Below, piece after piece: positions 1 through 7,404 of a stretch of DNA of 64,000 bases. The position numbers and the translations under genes are program-made. The stretch is from Gammaproteobacteria bacterium. Its GTDB lineage: Bacteria; Pseudomonadota; Gammaproteobacteria; UBA6429; Thiohalophilaceae. Under the pieces are notes generated by a model. That model was given only the letters and a program-made list of their open reading frames with translations, was not told where the DNA came from and ran no database searches. Numbering within the stretch: position 1 is the first letter of the stretch; the number at the start of each line of letters is the position of its first letter. The DNA is taken from NCBI GenBank assembly GCA_024641475.1, contig JAHECZ010000006.1, positions 29,520 to 93,519 on the forward strand, in the 5' to 3' direction.

Positions 1-482
1 TCGCGTCGTATATAAATAGTTTTACCCTGGCTCATTGCCGGTGGTGAGGTTAAATCACAGGCGTATTCATCGCCGGCGACGTAGATATCAAAGTCAGCGT
101 GTTGTTCGTGTTTTTCCAAAACGCCGAGAAAAAAATGTGGCTTGACGTTATAACCAAACCCCCCACTGTAAATCAAATGGTGTGGCTGTAATGCGGCATT
201 AATGTCGGTGGAATTAAATGGATCCAGCAATGCATCATCAATACGAATGGGTGAGAAATTTTCTTCTTCGAGGGTTTCCCAAAGGCGTTCGCGGTCACGT
301 AACCATTCGCCAACGATAGAATTTGCTAGTGTGTCGCCATAATTATGGCCATGCTCCCAGCGATAGTACTCACGCATTTTCATCAAATAAATGCACAAGG
401 TGTAGTCGCTGGCAGCGTTGGCATCGGCAATGTGACAGTTTTTCTGCACTGTCTGTTTGATGTTATGCAAATCCAGGTTCAT
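1..482 (-). CDS. Conserved hypothetical protein, C-terminus cut by window edge
   Basis: An open minus-strand frame starts at ATG 482 (MNLDLHNIKQTV...) and runs off the left edge without a stop, giving 160 visible residues. The N-terminal part resembles a family of bacterial hypothetical proteins with an aromatic-rich stretch (LCIYLMKMREYYRWEH). The protein is acidic, with no signal peptide or membrane segment in the visible part. Later there is a glycine-rich SGGFGYN motif. It is divergent from the gene at 655, leaving about 170 bases between them. I cannot assign a function. Confidence 0.7.
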   Translation of the reverse strand, partial: MNLDLHNIKQTVQKNCHIADANAASDYTLCIYLMKMREYYRWEHGHNYGDTLANSIVGEWLRDRERLWETLEEENFSPIRIDDALLDPFNSTDINAALQPHHLIYSGGFGYNVKPHFFLGVLEKHEQHADFDIYVAGDEYACDLTSPPAMSQGKTIYIRR

Positions 483-654
483 GGCATAAGTTTAGGCTGA
501 AATTCAGATATTGTATGTGGCTTGTGAGCGTGGCTGGAAACCAAGTAAACTAGTCGAATTCTAGGCCAGAATGCCCAAACCTGCATGCCAAATATTTTCC
601 AGGGTGTGAGTAGGCCTGGCAATTACGGGTGAATTGCACTCAGGAGTTGCTGTG

Positions 655-1203
655 ATGCGCGTCAGAAGCAAGTGGAACGTTAAAGATAAAACCCATACTG
701 TAGAAGAAGTCGGCGGAGCGTTGGCTTTTATCGCCTGGCGAATTGCCCAGAATGGGGTGTTGAATCTCGAGAATCATGAATTCCAGACCGATACCCAGCA
801 ACAGCGCATGGCCATCATGACGGAATTTTTATGTTTTACGATTCATTTGATCGATCGCATGACGATTGAGCGTTTTGAGACGGAGGAACGGCAGCGTTTC
901 ATGACTGAATTGGCGGCCAAATCTGCTAAAAATATTTATGACAATAAAAAAGATTTGCTTGGCCCGGGTGAGTACCGTCAGGAATTTATCGATTTGCTAA
1001 ACAGCCGCCTGGCGGAATACGCCGAATTTCAATACGACAGCAAAGAAGGTCCGAGTTTTCCGATGCGCCGTTACTTCGGTAATTTCGTGACTGAGATGGT
1101 GGGTGACAAAAATCGTCGCTGGGTGGGTGATCAAATCATTGATGTGGAAGCGCCAGATCTCTTCGCCACGCTACAACGTTCCGTGCCAAATTTGTTTATG
1201 TAA
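655..1203 (+). CDS. Conserved hypothetical protein, 182 aa
   Basis: The frame is open from 634, but ATG 655 is preferred because AGGAG at 642-646 lies eight bases upstream. The product (MRVRSKWNVKDKTH...) is soluble-looking and mostly helical, with many charged residues and no signal peptide. Two stretches stand out: a VGGALAFIAWRIA segment near the N-terminus that could be an amphipathic helix, and a C-terminal half rich in aromatic and acidic residues. It ends just before a strong bidirectional terminator shared with the small gene on the other strand. Function is unknown; the good ribosome site and terminator make it a real gene. Confidence 0.75.
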   Translation: MRVRSKWNVKDKTHTVEEVGGALAFIAWRIAQNGVLNLENHEFQTDTQQQRMAIMTEFLCFTIHLIDRMTIERFETEERQRFMTELAAKSAKNIYDNKKDLLGPGEYRQEFIDLLNSRLAEYAEFQYDSKEGPSFPMRRYFGNFVTEMVGDKNRRWVGDQIIDVEAPDLFATLQRSVPNLFM

Positions 1204-1220
1204 CACTGATATTTGCCAAT

Positions 1221-1248
1221 AAAAAAGCCGGGATATCCCGGCTTTTTT
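1221..1248. terminator. Bidirectional intrinsic terminator
   Basis: The perfect palindrome GCCGGGATATCCCGGC (1227-1242) is flanked by six A on the left and six T on the right, so it has a U-tract on either strand. It sits between the convergent genes ending at 1203 and 1268. Confidence 0.9.
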
Positions 1249-1267
1249 ATGGCGCGATGACTGCTAC

Positions 1268-1477
1268 TTATTTTTTCGCAAATTTCTTAAAGCCATCGGT
1301 ATTATGTGCGGCACCATCATCATAACCGGCATCATAGGCATCATTCACGCGTTGTTCTTCGCGTTTCGGGTTAACCAGAAACCCGCCTTGCCAGCCGTGG
1401 ATATATTCCGGATCAACGCCGGCCTTTTCCATGGAAGTGATGTGTGCATTGTATGTTTTCAGATCCGCTGCTCTCAT
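1268..1477 (-). CDS. Small hypothetical protein, 69 aa
   Basis: It starts at ATG 1477 with a good GAGGAG site a few bases upstream. The protein (MRAADLKTYNAHITSMEK...) has two parts: an N-terminal helix followed by HGWQGGFLVNPKREEQ, and a C-terminal AYDAGYDDGAAHN motif. The AYxxGYxxG pattern recalls ribosome modulation factor and related small stationary-phase proteins, but the rest does not align with RMF, so this is only a resemblance. It is monocistronic and ends at the terminator at 1221-1248. No function is assigned. Confidence 0.65.
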   Translation of the reverse strand: MRAADLKTYNAHITSMEKAGVDPEYIHGWQGGFLVNPKREEQRVNDAYDAGYDDGAAHNTDGFKKFAKK

Positions 1478-1525
1478 GTTTTATCTCCTCGTGCTATCTA
1501 GCTTGAACAAAAATTACGATTAACG

Positions 1526-2656
1526 TTATCCGGCAATGAAATGCGCTAGAGCCTTGCCGGAATCCAAAATCTGCCGGGCCATATTGGCGCCGGTCGGTAA
1601 ATCCTTGGCATGGCCAAGCTGGCGCAAACAAAGGGCCGCAGAATATACCAGAGAATCTCGCGCGGGTCCCGCTTCTCCACGCAATGCAGCCAGCCCAATT
1701 TCGGCGGTACGCTGTGCTACAGCATCAATATCGTAGGGATTGACGATGGCATCCGTCGCGCTGTCCGTCTTAACCAGATCTTTGGGTAATGGGATAGCAC
1801 GGCTTTCCTGAGTAATTCCCAGTGCCTTGGGATCCAGTTCTTCTTCCTGTTCCTGGCCTTTATCATGGTAGCTATACAGCTTGGCAGACTGTTGCAGGGA
1901 AGGGATGACGCCACCTTCCACGCCACGCACCACCATCGCGCTATCAAATCCGGCAAAGCGTGCCAGTTCAGAATAGATGGGTGGATAGGCTTTATGTACA
2001 TAGCCGGTCAACAAATGAGTGTGTTTATGCCCACGAATAGGCCCTACCAGAACTTCCACCGTGGTTAACACCTGGCGCTTAATCATGCGTGCCCGTAAAT
2101 TGGTGAGGCTATGTAATTGTGGTGCGAACTGGCTTTGATCGACATAAGCCCAACCAACGTCAGCTTGTGCTAATCGGGCGGCAGCCTGGGCTGGTGTAAA
2201 ATCTACGTTTTTACCGGCAGCGCGTAATACTTTGCGTTGGGTGACCCCGTATTTCGGCCCCATTATTTCCACACCGTGCGATGTTGTCGGTATACCTAAC
2301 GCGGCCATCACTGCAGGCAGAAAGGCGACAACAGGCAAGCCACGCGAATGTCCATCATAGGGATCACCGATGTCCAAAACCTCATCGACTGCGGCAGTGG
2401 TTATCGTAGCGGTGTCAATAATGGCACGTAACACGCCTTTGTTTTCTTCATCGGTTTCACGCTTCATGCGCAGCGCGATGAAAAAGACCGCGGTTTGCAC
2501 CGGATCTGCCGATTCTGACAGCACTTGCGCCATAGCGGCACGTGCCTCGTCGAGCGAGAGATTCTTACTGTATTCTGGCCCGGTGGCGACTTTCTGGATG
2601 CTGGTACGCATAGCCAGTTGGCCGGGGGTCAATGCAGTGACCGACGCTACAGACAT
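1526..2656 (-). CDS. Anthranilate phosphoribosyltransferase-family (TrpD-like) protein
   Basis: The 376-residue product has the glycosyltransferase family 3 plan of TrpD: an N-terminal helical domain (about 15-85, TPGQLAMRTSIQKV... DPVQTAVFFIALRMK) and a C-terminal domain with SHGVEIMGPKYG, matching the conserved HG...K.G of TrpD. However, the phosphate-binding GTGGD loop is replaced by DIGDPYDGHSRG, so normal PRPP/anthranilate chemistry is doubtful. No other trp gene is nearby. This fits a TrpD paralogue (TrpD2/YbiB-like group) rather than the tryptophan enzyme. The start at 2656 follows a GGAG site six bases upstream. It is divergent from the Sel1 gene across an inverted repeat. Confidence 0.75.
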   Translation of the reverse strand: MSVASVTALTPGQLAMRTSIQKVATGPEYSKNLSLDEARAAMAQVLSESADPVQTAVFFIALRMKRETDEENKGVLRAIIDTATITTAAVDEVLDIGDPYDGHSRGLPVVAFLPAVMAALGIPTTSHGVEIMGPKYGVTQRKVLRAAGKNVDFTPAQAAARLAQADVGWAYVDQSQFAPQLHSLTNLRARMIKRQVLTTVEVLVGPIRGHKHTHLLTGYVHKAYPPIYSELARFAGFDSAMVVRGVEGGVIPSLQQSAKLYSYHDKGQEQEEELDPKALGITQESRAIPLPKDLVKTDSATDAIVNPYDIDAVAQRTAEIGLAALRGEAGPARDSLVYSAALCLRQLGHAKDLPTGANMARQILDSGKALAHFIAG

Positions 2657-2712
2657 GATGTCTCCTGTGCCTATTAGGCAGCGGGCAGTATAGTGTTCCC
2701 CTGGATCGGCCT

Positions 2713-2794
2713 ATATATCCCGATGGGTAGAGAGGTCCTTTACCAATGGGGAAGAGGCTGGCCGTAATACCTGAGTTTCCCAATCGGGATATAT
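2713..2794. repeat. 12-bp inverted repeat between divergent genes
   Basis: ATATATCCCGAT at 2713-2724 is exactly repeated in inverse at 2783-2794, with 58 bases between the arms and 70 bases centre to centre. It lies in the divergent intergenic space between the TrpD-like gene (start 2656) and the Sel1 gene (start 2865). The long loop argues against a terminator; a pair of operator half-sites or a looping site is possible. Confidence 0.5.
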
Positions 2795-2864
2795 CCCCGA
2801 CACACTGGCCGCGTTAAGGTTAGAAATTATTTACAGATGAACAAGTTACGTAAGAAGGTGACCG

Positions 2865-3290
2865 ATGACAATGTCTGATGATGTTAATTTTTCCAGCGCG
2901 ATGGCGGCATTTGAGGCCAAGCATTTCTCACGCGCGATGCAATTGTTTTCACCTATCGCTGAGACAGGCAATGCCGATGCGCAACACCGCCTGGCCATCA
3001 TGTTCCAAAATGGTTTAGGCATGGCCCGTAATTGTGATCAAGCCGTGCGGTGGATGAAAGCAGCAGCAGAACAAGGTCATCCTCTGGCGCAGCACGGCAT
3101 GGGGTTTATGTATCTCGAAGGAGAATGCACCGAACAAAACAGTCTTGAAGCGGCAAAATGGTTTCGTCTGGCTGCCGAACAGGGGCTAGCCGGATCACAG
3201 ACTACTTTAGCGATGATGTATGAACAAGGTAATGGTGTGCAACAAGACGCGGAAGAAGCCAGGAAGTGGTATGCCAAAGCTGGATTCTGA
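2865..3290 (+). CDS. Sel1-repeat (SLR) protein, 141 aa
   Basis: This is a small tetratricopeptide-like Sel1 protein. Three consecutive repeats follow the pattern A..G...AQ..LG.MY..G.G: about 29-64 (GNADAQHRLAIMFQNGLG), 65-102 (GHPLAQHGMGFMYLEGE) and 103-139 (GLAGSQTTLAMMYEQGNG). There is no signal peptide, so it is probably cytoplasmic and acts by binding a protein partner. AAGAAGGTG at 2852-2860 supports the start at 2865; ATG 2871 in the same frame is an alternative. The MoxR-type ATPase gene begins 88 bases downstream on the same strand, so co-transcription is possible. Confidence 0.88.
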   Translation: MTMSDDVNFSSAMAAFEAKHFSRAMQLFSPIAETGNADAQHRLAIMFQNGLGMARNCDQAVRWMKAAAEQGHPLAQHGMGFMYLEGECTEQNSLEAAKWFRLAAEQGLAGSQTTLAMMYEQGNGVQQDAEEARKWYAKAGF

Positions 3291-3378
3291 TAAATAATAT
3301 CCAGAGTTGATTACCGATACAGCAATCAGCGTTATGGATTATTCAGTTTTTTCCTACAACGGTTAAATGAGGATGTAG

Positions 3379-4425
3379 ATGCGCCCCGCGTTATTAGCAC
3401 AAGTATTGGAACGTGAATTCAAAAGTACCGAACACGGTCATCATACGCCGGTGATGTTATGGGGACCTCCCGGTGTGGGCAAATCGCAGATGATTGCGCA
3501 GGTCGCACAAAAGAATCAGGTTCCGTTGATTGATGTGCGCTTATCACAGATGGAACCATCCGATCTGCGCGGCATTCCTTTCCGCCAAGGTGAGTTGGTC
3601 GAATGGGCGATACCGGCGATGTTGCCTGACTCGGCGCGTCATGGATCGAGCGGAATTCTATTTCTTGACGAAATCACCTCGGCGCCACCCAGTGTGTCTG
3701 CCGCTGCATATCAATTAATTCTGGATCGTCGTTTGGGTGCGTATGAAATTCCGGATGGCTGGGCAATTTTTGCCGCCGGTAATCGCCAGGGTGATCGGGG
3801 CGTAACGTATTCGATGCCCGCGCCGTTGGCCAATCGCTTTTCACATTTTGAAGTGGATATCAATGTGGATGACTGGGTTTCCTGGGCCTATGCCAATAAT
3901 ATCGACGATCGCATCATCGCGTTTGTGCGGTTTCGTCCCGAGCTTATTTTTGATTTTGATCCGGCACATAACCCGGCCGCATTCCCTTCGCCACGGTCAT
4001 GGGAATTTGCCCATCGTGCCGTGCAAAAATTTGAACATCATCCGGAATTATTACTGGGCAGCTTACAGGCCTGCGTTGGTCAGGCTGCGGGTATTGAATT
4101 GAAAGCTTTCATGGATAATCTGGAACAAATGCCGGATCTGGATGCGATCACGCGCGGCGAAGCCGTGGCCGCGCCAACAGAAATCGATTTGCAATATGCG
4201 GTGGCAACCGCATTAGTCGGGCGTGCCATCCGTGTGAAAGGCAAGTCGGATGCATCAACCGTACAGGGCCATATCCTGAATTACGCCGGCATGTTTCCGC
4301 AACGGGAGATGGGTGTAATGATGGTAACCGACATGCATCGTGCGATTGGCGAGTCACTGTTCGCGATTCCGCAATTCGCCAAATGGGCCAATGATGTCGC
4401 CGAGCTGATGCTCTACGACCGCTAA
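3379..4425 (+). CDS. MoxR-family AAA+ ATPase
   Basis: The 348-residue AAA+ protein has Walker A GPPGVGKS at 29-36, Walker B ILFLDE at 93-98, and downstream AAGNRQGDRG and LANRFSHFEV stretches typical of sensor 1 and arginine-finger regions in MoxR/CbbQ-type ATPases. Such proteins act as chaperones or remodelers that work with a partner carrying a von Willebrand A domain. That partner is encoded next, 17 bases downstream, so the two very likely form one functional pair in the cytoplasm. GAGGATGTAG just upstream serves as the ribosome site. The substrate cannot be told from sequence. Confidence 0.88.
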   Translation: MRPALLAQVLEREFKSTEHGHHTPVMLWGPPGVGKSQMIAQVAQKNQVPLIDVRLSQMEPSDLRGIPFRQGELVEWAIPAMLPDSARHGSSGILFLDEITSAPPSVSAAAYQLILDRRLGAYEIPDGWAIFAAGNRQGDRGVTYSMPAPLANRFSHFEVDINVDDWVSWAYANNIDDRIIAFVRFRPELIFDFDPAHNPAAFPSPRSWEFAHRAVQKFEHHPELLLGSLQACVGQAAGIELKAFMDNLEQMPDLDAITRGEAVAAPTEIDLQYAVATALVGRAIRVKGKSDASTVQGHILNYAGMFPQREMGVMMVTDMHRAIGESLFAIPQFAKWANDVAELMLYDR

Positions 4426-4442
4426 GGCAGCAACCCGTTCCG

Positions 4443-5678
4443 ATGGAACAACTCGATATCGAAACCAAACTAGCCGCTGCGCGCACGCGGTTAATAATCG
4501 ATAAGCCTTTTTTAGGTGCGTTAGTGTTGCGGTTGCCGTTGGTGATGGCGAATCCGGAATGGTGCAAGACCACGGCCACAGATGCCCGCAAGTTTTATTA
4601 CAATCCGGAATTCATTGAGCAGCTCACGCTGGCCGAAACCCAATTTATTCTGGCTCACGAAGCCTTGCACTGCGCGCTCTCGCATTTTGCCCGGCGCGAA
4701 CATCGCATCAAACACCGTTGGGATCTGGCCTGTGATTTCGCCATCAACCCCTTGTTGGTCAACGATGGTCTGCAGCCACCACCTGGCACCTTGTATGAAA
4801 AATCCTATGATGGCATGACGGCTGAAGAAATTTATCCCTTCATGGAAGACAATGAAAACGATCAGACCCTGGATATGCATGTCTACGATCGGCCTGAAGA
4901 ACAACAGACCAAACCCAATGATCGAACTCCGCCACCGCCTCCACCATCTGATCGGCAAGATGAAAAAAATTCTGGAGAACAGCCTCAGCCACAACCCGCT
5001 GAAAATACCGGAGGGTCTCCGCAGCCACCGCCGTTGTCGCATGATGAGCGTGAAAATCTGAGCGTACAATGGCAACAACGTTTGGCTGGTGCCGCGCAAC
5101 AAGCCCAACAGGCCGGCAAGCTCAGTGGTGATATGGCGCGGCTGGTGGATTTTTTGTTGCAACCCAAATTACCGTGGCGGATGTTGCTGGCGCGCTACAT
5201 GAGCGTACTGGCGCGGGATGATTACAGTTATACGCGTCCGTCATCACGGCGCGGGGATCCGGCCGTGTTTCCCAGTTTGCGCAGCAGTCAAATTGAAGTC
5301 GTGGTGGTAATTGATACCAGCGGATCGATTGCCGAAACGGAAATGAAAGAATTTGTAACGGAAATCGATGCAATTAAAGGTCAATTACGCGCACGGATTA
5401 TTCTGCATGCGTGCGATGCGGCATTGGCTGCAGATGGTCCATGGCAATATGAACCTTGGGAAGAATTTTCACTGCCACGTGATTTTAAAGGTGGTGGTGG
5501 TACGGATTTTCGTCCGGTGTTTACCTGGGCGGATCAATTGGATCGCTCGCCGGATTTGTTGATGTATTTTACTGATGCACAAGGCAGCTTTCCAACATCC
5601 ACGCCATTTTTTCCTGTGTTATGGCTAGTCAAAGGCAAAACACCGGTGCCTTGGGGTCAAAGAGTGCAATTAAACTAA
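4443..5678 (+). CDS. VWA-like protein with N-terminal HExxH metallopeptidase-like domain (DUF2201 type)
   Basis: The 411-residue protein has two recognisable parts. The N-terminal domain contains HEALH at 72-76, a zincin-type HExxH motif, followed by a region like the putative metallopeptidase domain of the DUF2201 family. A proline/glutamine-rich linker (about 155-205) joins it to a C-terminal VWA-like domain with VVVVIDTSGS (Asp291 begins the DxSxS metal site), GGGGTDF and LLMYFTDA. This arrangement is known beside MoxR-type ATPases, as here. It is probably a metal-binding adaptor or peptidase remodelled by the ATPase upstream. There is no signal peptide. Whether it is an active protease is not shown. 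Confidence 0.87.
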   Translation: MEQLDIETKLAAARTRLIIDKPFLGALVLRLPLVMANPEWCKTTATDARKFYYNPEFIEQLTLAETQFILAHEALHCALSHFARREHRIKHRWDLACDFAINPLLVNDGLQPPPGTLYEKSYDGMTAEEIYPFMEDNENDQTLDMHVYDRPEEQQTKPNDRTPPPPPPSDRQDEKNSGEQPQPQPAENTGGSPQPPPLSHDERENLSVQWQQRLAGAAQQAQQAGKLSGDMARLVDFLLQPKLPWRMLLARYMSVLARDDYSYTRPSSRRGDPAVFPSLRSSQIEVVVVIDTSGSIAETEMKEFVTEIDAIKGQLRARIILHACDAALAADGPWQYEPWEEFSLPRDFKGGGGTDFRPVFTWADQLDRSPDLLMYFTDAQGSFPTSTPFFPVLWLVKGKTPVPWGQRVQLN

Positions 5679-5726
5679 AATCCAATTCGGTTATACTGTA
5701 CGGCAAATCAACCGTAGTCGTGACTC

Positions 5727-6854
5727 ATGCAACTTTCCCAGGAAGACAGCCTTCGCCTTAACGTTTTATTGAACCAGCCCTTGCACGCGATACGCATCGA
5801 TGAAGGCAAGATGATCGTGTATGGACTCACTGAACGTGGCGAAGCCAGGATTCAACTCAATCCTAACTGCCGTGATGAGAATTATGTTCGACGCGTCAAA
5901 GAAGTTATCTCCAGTCATGTGCTTGGTTCACCAGGCGGCTATCCGGTGTTTCTCAAACGCTGGACACGTATGGGACAGGCGCGCGCAGAAAATTTAGGCA
6001 GTCTGCTTAAACTCGGTGAGCCAGAAGCGGTCGTTGCCGTTGTGGGTGCCGCAGGTCTGACAGATGAATTGGCACGCCGTGCCTGGTGGGCCATGCCCGA
6101 TGCGGATAATGCCCGGCGTATGCTGGCACGCACCGACGTGGCAAATGGCGCAATGGGAAAAGTGCTGGCCGAATTTTTACTGGAATTTCTACCATTTGAA
6201 GAAGAACCAAAAAATATTATTGAATCAGTTCGTTTGGTGTTACAACCTGGACTAATCGATGAAAATGCGCGGGAGCAATTATGGTCACGTGGACAACGTA
6301 AAAATGCTTTCCTGGTAGGCTTTATGAAAACCCTGCCGGATGCATTACCCAATTCTGCAGCAGCTCATCCCGAAGTGGTGAACTGGCAGCCATCACTACA
6401 AGATTTAGCTAAAAATAATAATTCTTTTGCCATGCTTTTATTAAAAATACTCGAACCAACCGGGCAAGCCTATTTAAAAACGGCTGCCCTGGTATTGGAT
6501 AAACCATCTAACCAGGATGTTGTGGTGGCGTTGTTTGAGTCCATTGAGCATTATTTTCAAACTGTGCGTCAACATCAGCAAAAGCGCCGTGACATTGCAC
6601 TGATTTTAACTGAGGCTCAACAATTAAGTGTGGCAATGCAGGATGAGCTTGCTGACGCTGCATTACAGCAATTGCGGCAACGGATGCCGCAAGCGCAACC
6701 GTATATTGAAAGTATGCTGGTGTTATCCTGTGTGGGCGAGCAACTCATAGCGCCGATTTTTGCTACCACTGACGCCATCGGCACCGTCATGCGGCGCAAA
6801 ATCGAGCCCATTGTTACACCCGTATTACAACATCTGCAACGATTGCAAGGCTGA
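5727..6854 (+). CDS. dsrS: DsrS-like conserved protein
   Basis: The 375-residue soluble protein begins MQLSQEDSLRLNVLL and contains YGLTERGEA, LNPNCRDENY and LGSPGGYPVFLKRWTRMGQ. I recognise these as the conserved N-terminal region of proteins named DsrS after the last gene of the Allochromatium vinosum dsr cluster; its biochemical role is unclear. The rest is helical. No dsrABEFHCMKLJOP gene is in the window, so this copy is outside a dsr cluster, as happens in gammaproteobacteria. It follows the VWA gene by 48 bases and precedes an unknown gene by 10, suggesting one transcription unit. The family call is from memory of motifs, not a search. Confidence 0.6.
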   Translation: MQLSQEDSLRLNVLLNQPLHAIRIDEGKMIVYGLTERGEARIQLNPNCRDENYVRRVKEVISSHVLGSPGGYPVFLKRWTRMGQARAENLGSLLKLGEPEAVVAVVGAAGLTDELARRAWWAMPDADNARRMLARTDVANGAMGKVLAEFLLEFLPFEEEPKNIIESVRLVLQPGLIDENAREQLWSRGQRKNAFLVGFMKTLPDALPNSAAAHPEVVNWQPSLQDLAKNNNSFAMLLLKILEPTGQAYLKTAALVLDKPSNQDVVVALFESIEHYFQTVRQHQQKRRDIALILTEAQQLSVAMQDELADAALQQLRQRMPQAQPYIESMLVLSCVGEQLIAPIFATTDAIGTVMRRKIEPIVTPVLQHLQRLQG

Positions 6855-6864
6855 GCCCCCGGTT

Positions 6865-7404
6865 ATGGTATTGCAATTATCCAAATTGGCCATGGCATTA
6901 CGACTCCAGGTTCCACTGGAGGCATTGCAAAGGCATGTAGCGGCATCGCCTGTGGTCATCGGTGAAGAAATCGCGAATTACGTGTACGCCTATGCTCGCG
7001 ATATGCATTTAAATTATTATCCGGCTTTGGATTATTTTTCGAATGAGACATCGATTGATCCGCAACTGATAGAAGCCCTCGGGAATATATCCTGGGTCGT
7101 GACCGGGATGGTACGTAATGAAATACGTACGCGTATGCGGCCGGTTTTTTCAGCGATCCAGTACGAATCAATTCAGACTTTGGTCTTTACCATGCCTTCA
7201 ATACGACCTGGACATGCGGATTCGCTGCCCCGGTTAGTTCAGCATTTTACTGCGGACGTGGTTAAAGTGAATTTGAATGCGACATTGATCCAGCACTTTC
7301 AGGATGCGCGATTTGCGGAAAAAATGGCTGAGAGCATGGCGAATCGTTGGCTTAAACCCCATTTTGTTGATGTGAGTGTTGGGGGTGTAAAATTTCTCGG
7401 TTGA
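6865..7404 (+). CDS. Conserved hypothetical protein downstream of dsrS-like gene
   Basis: The frame is open from 6760, but that part overlaps the dsrS-like gene, so ATG 6865 (MVLQLSKLAMALRL...) is chosen, giving 179 residues. The Shine-Dalgarno signal is weak; translation may be coupled to the upstream stop at 6852-6854. No signal peptide or transmembrane segment is clear. A short motif NRWLKPHFVDVSVGGVKFLG ends the protein. It is the last gene of the plus-strand run and meets the minus-strand M61 peptidase gene with no gap. No family recognised. Confidence 0.65.
   Translation: MVLQLSKLAMALRLQVPLEALQRHVAASPVVIGEEIANYVYAYARDMHLNYYPALDYFSNETSIDPQLIEALGNISWVVTGMVRNEIRTRMRPVFSAIQYESIQTLVFTMPSIRPGHADSLPRLVQHFTADVVKVNLNATLIQHFQDARFAEKMAESMANRWLKPHFVDVSVGGVKFLG

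Noticed and set aside
2713..2794. Inverted repeat as a transcription terminator
   Set aside because: The 58-base gap between arms and lack of a T-run make a terminator unlikely.
4521..5162. 213-codon minus-strand frame opposite the VWA gene
   Set aside because: It is the antisense shadow of the proline/glutamine-rich linker; composition is low-complexity and there is no start signal.
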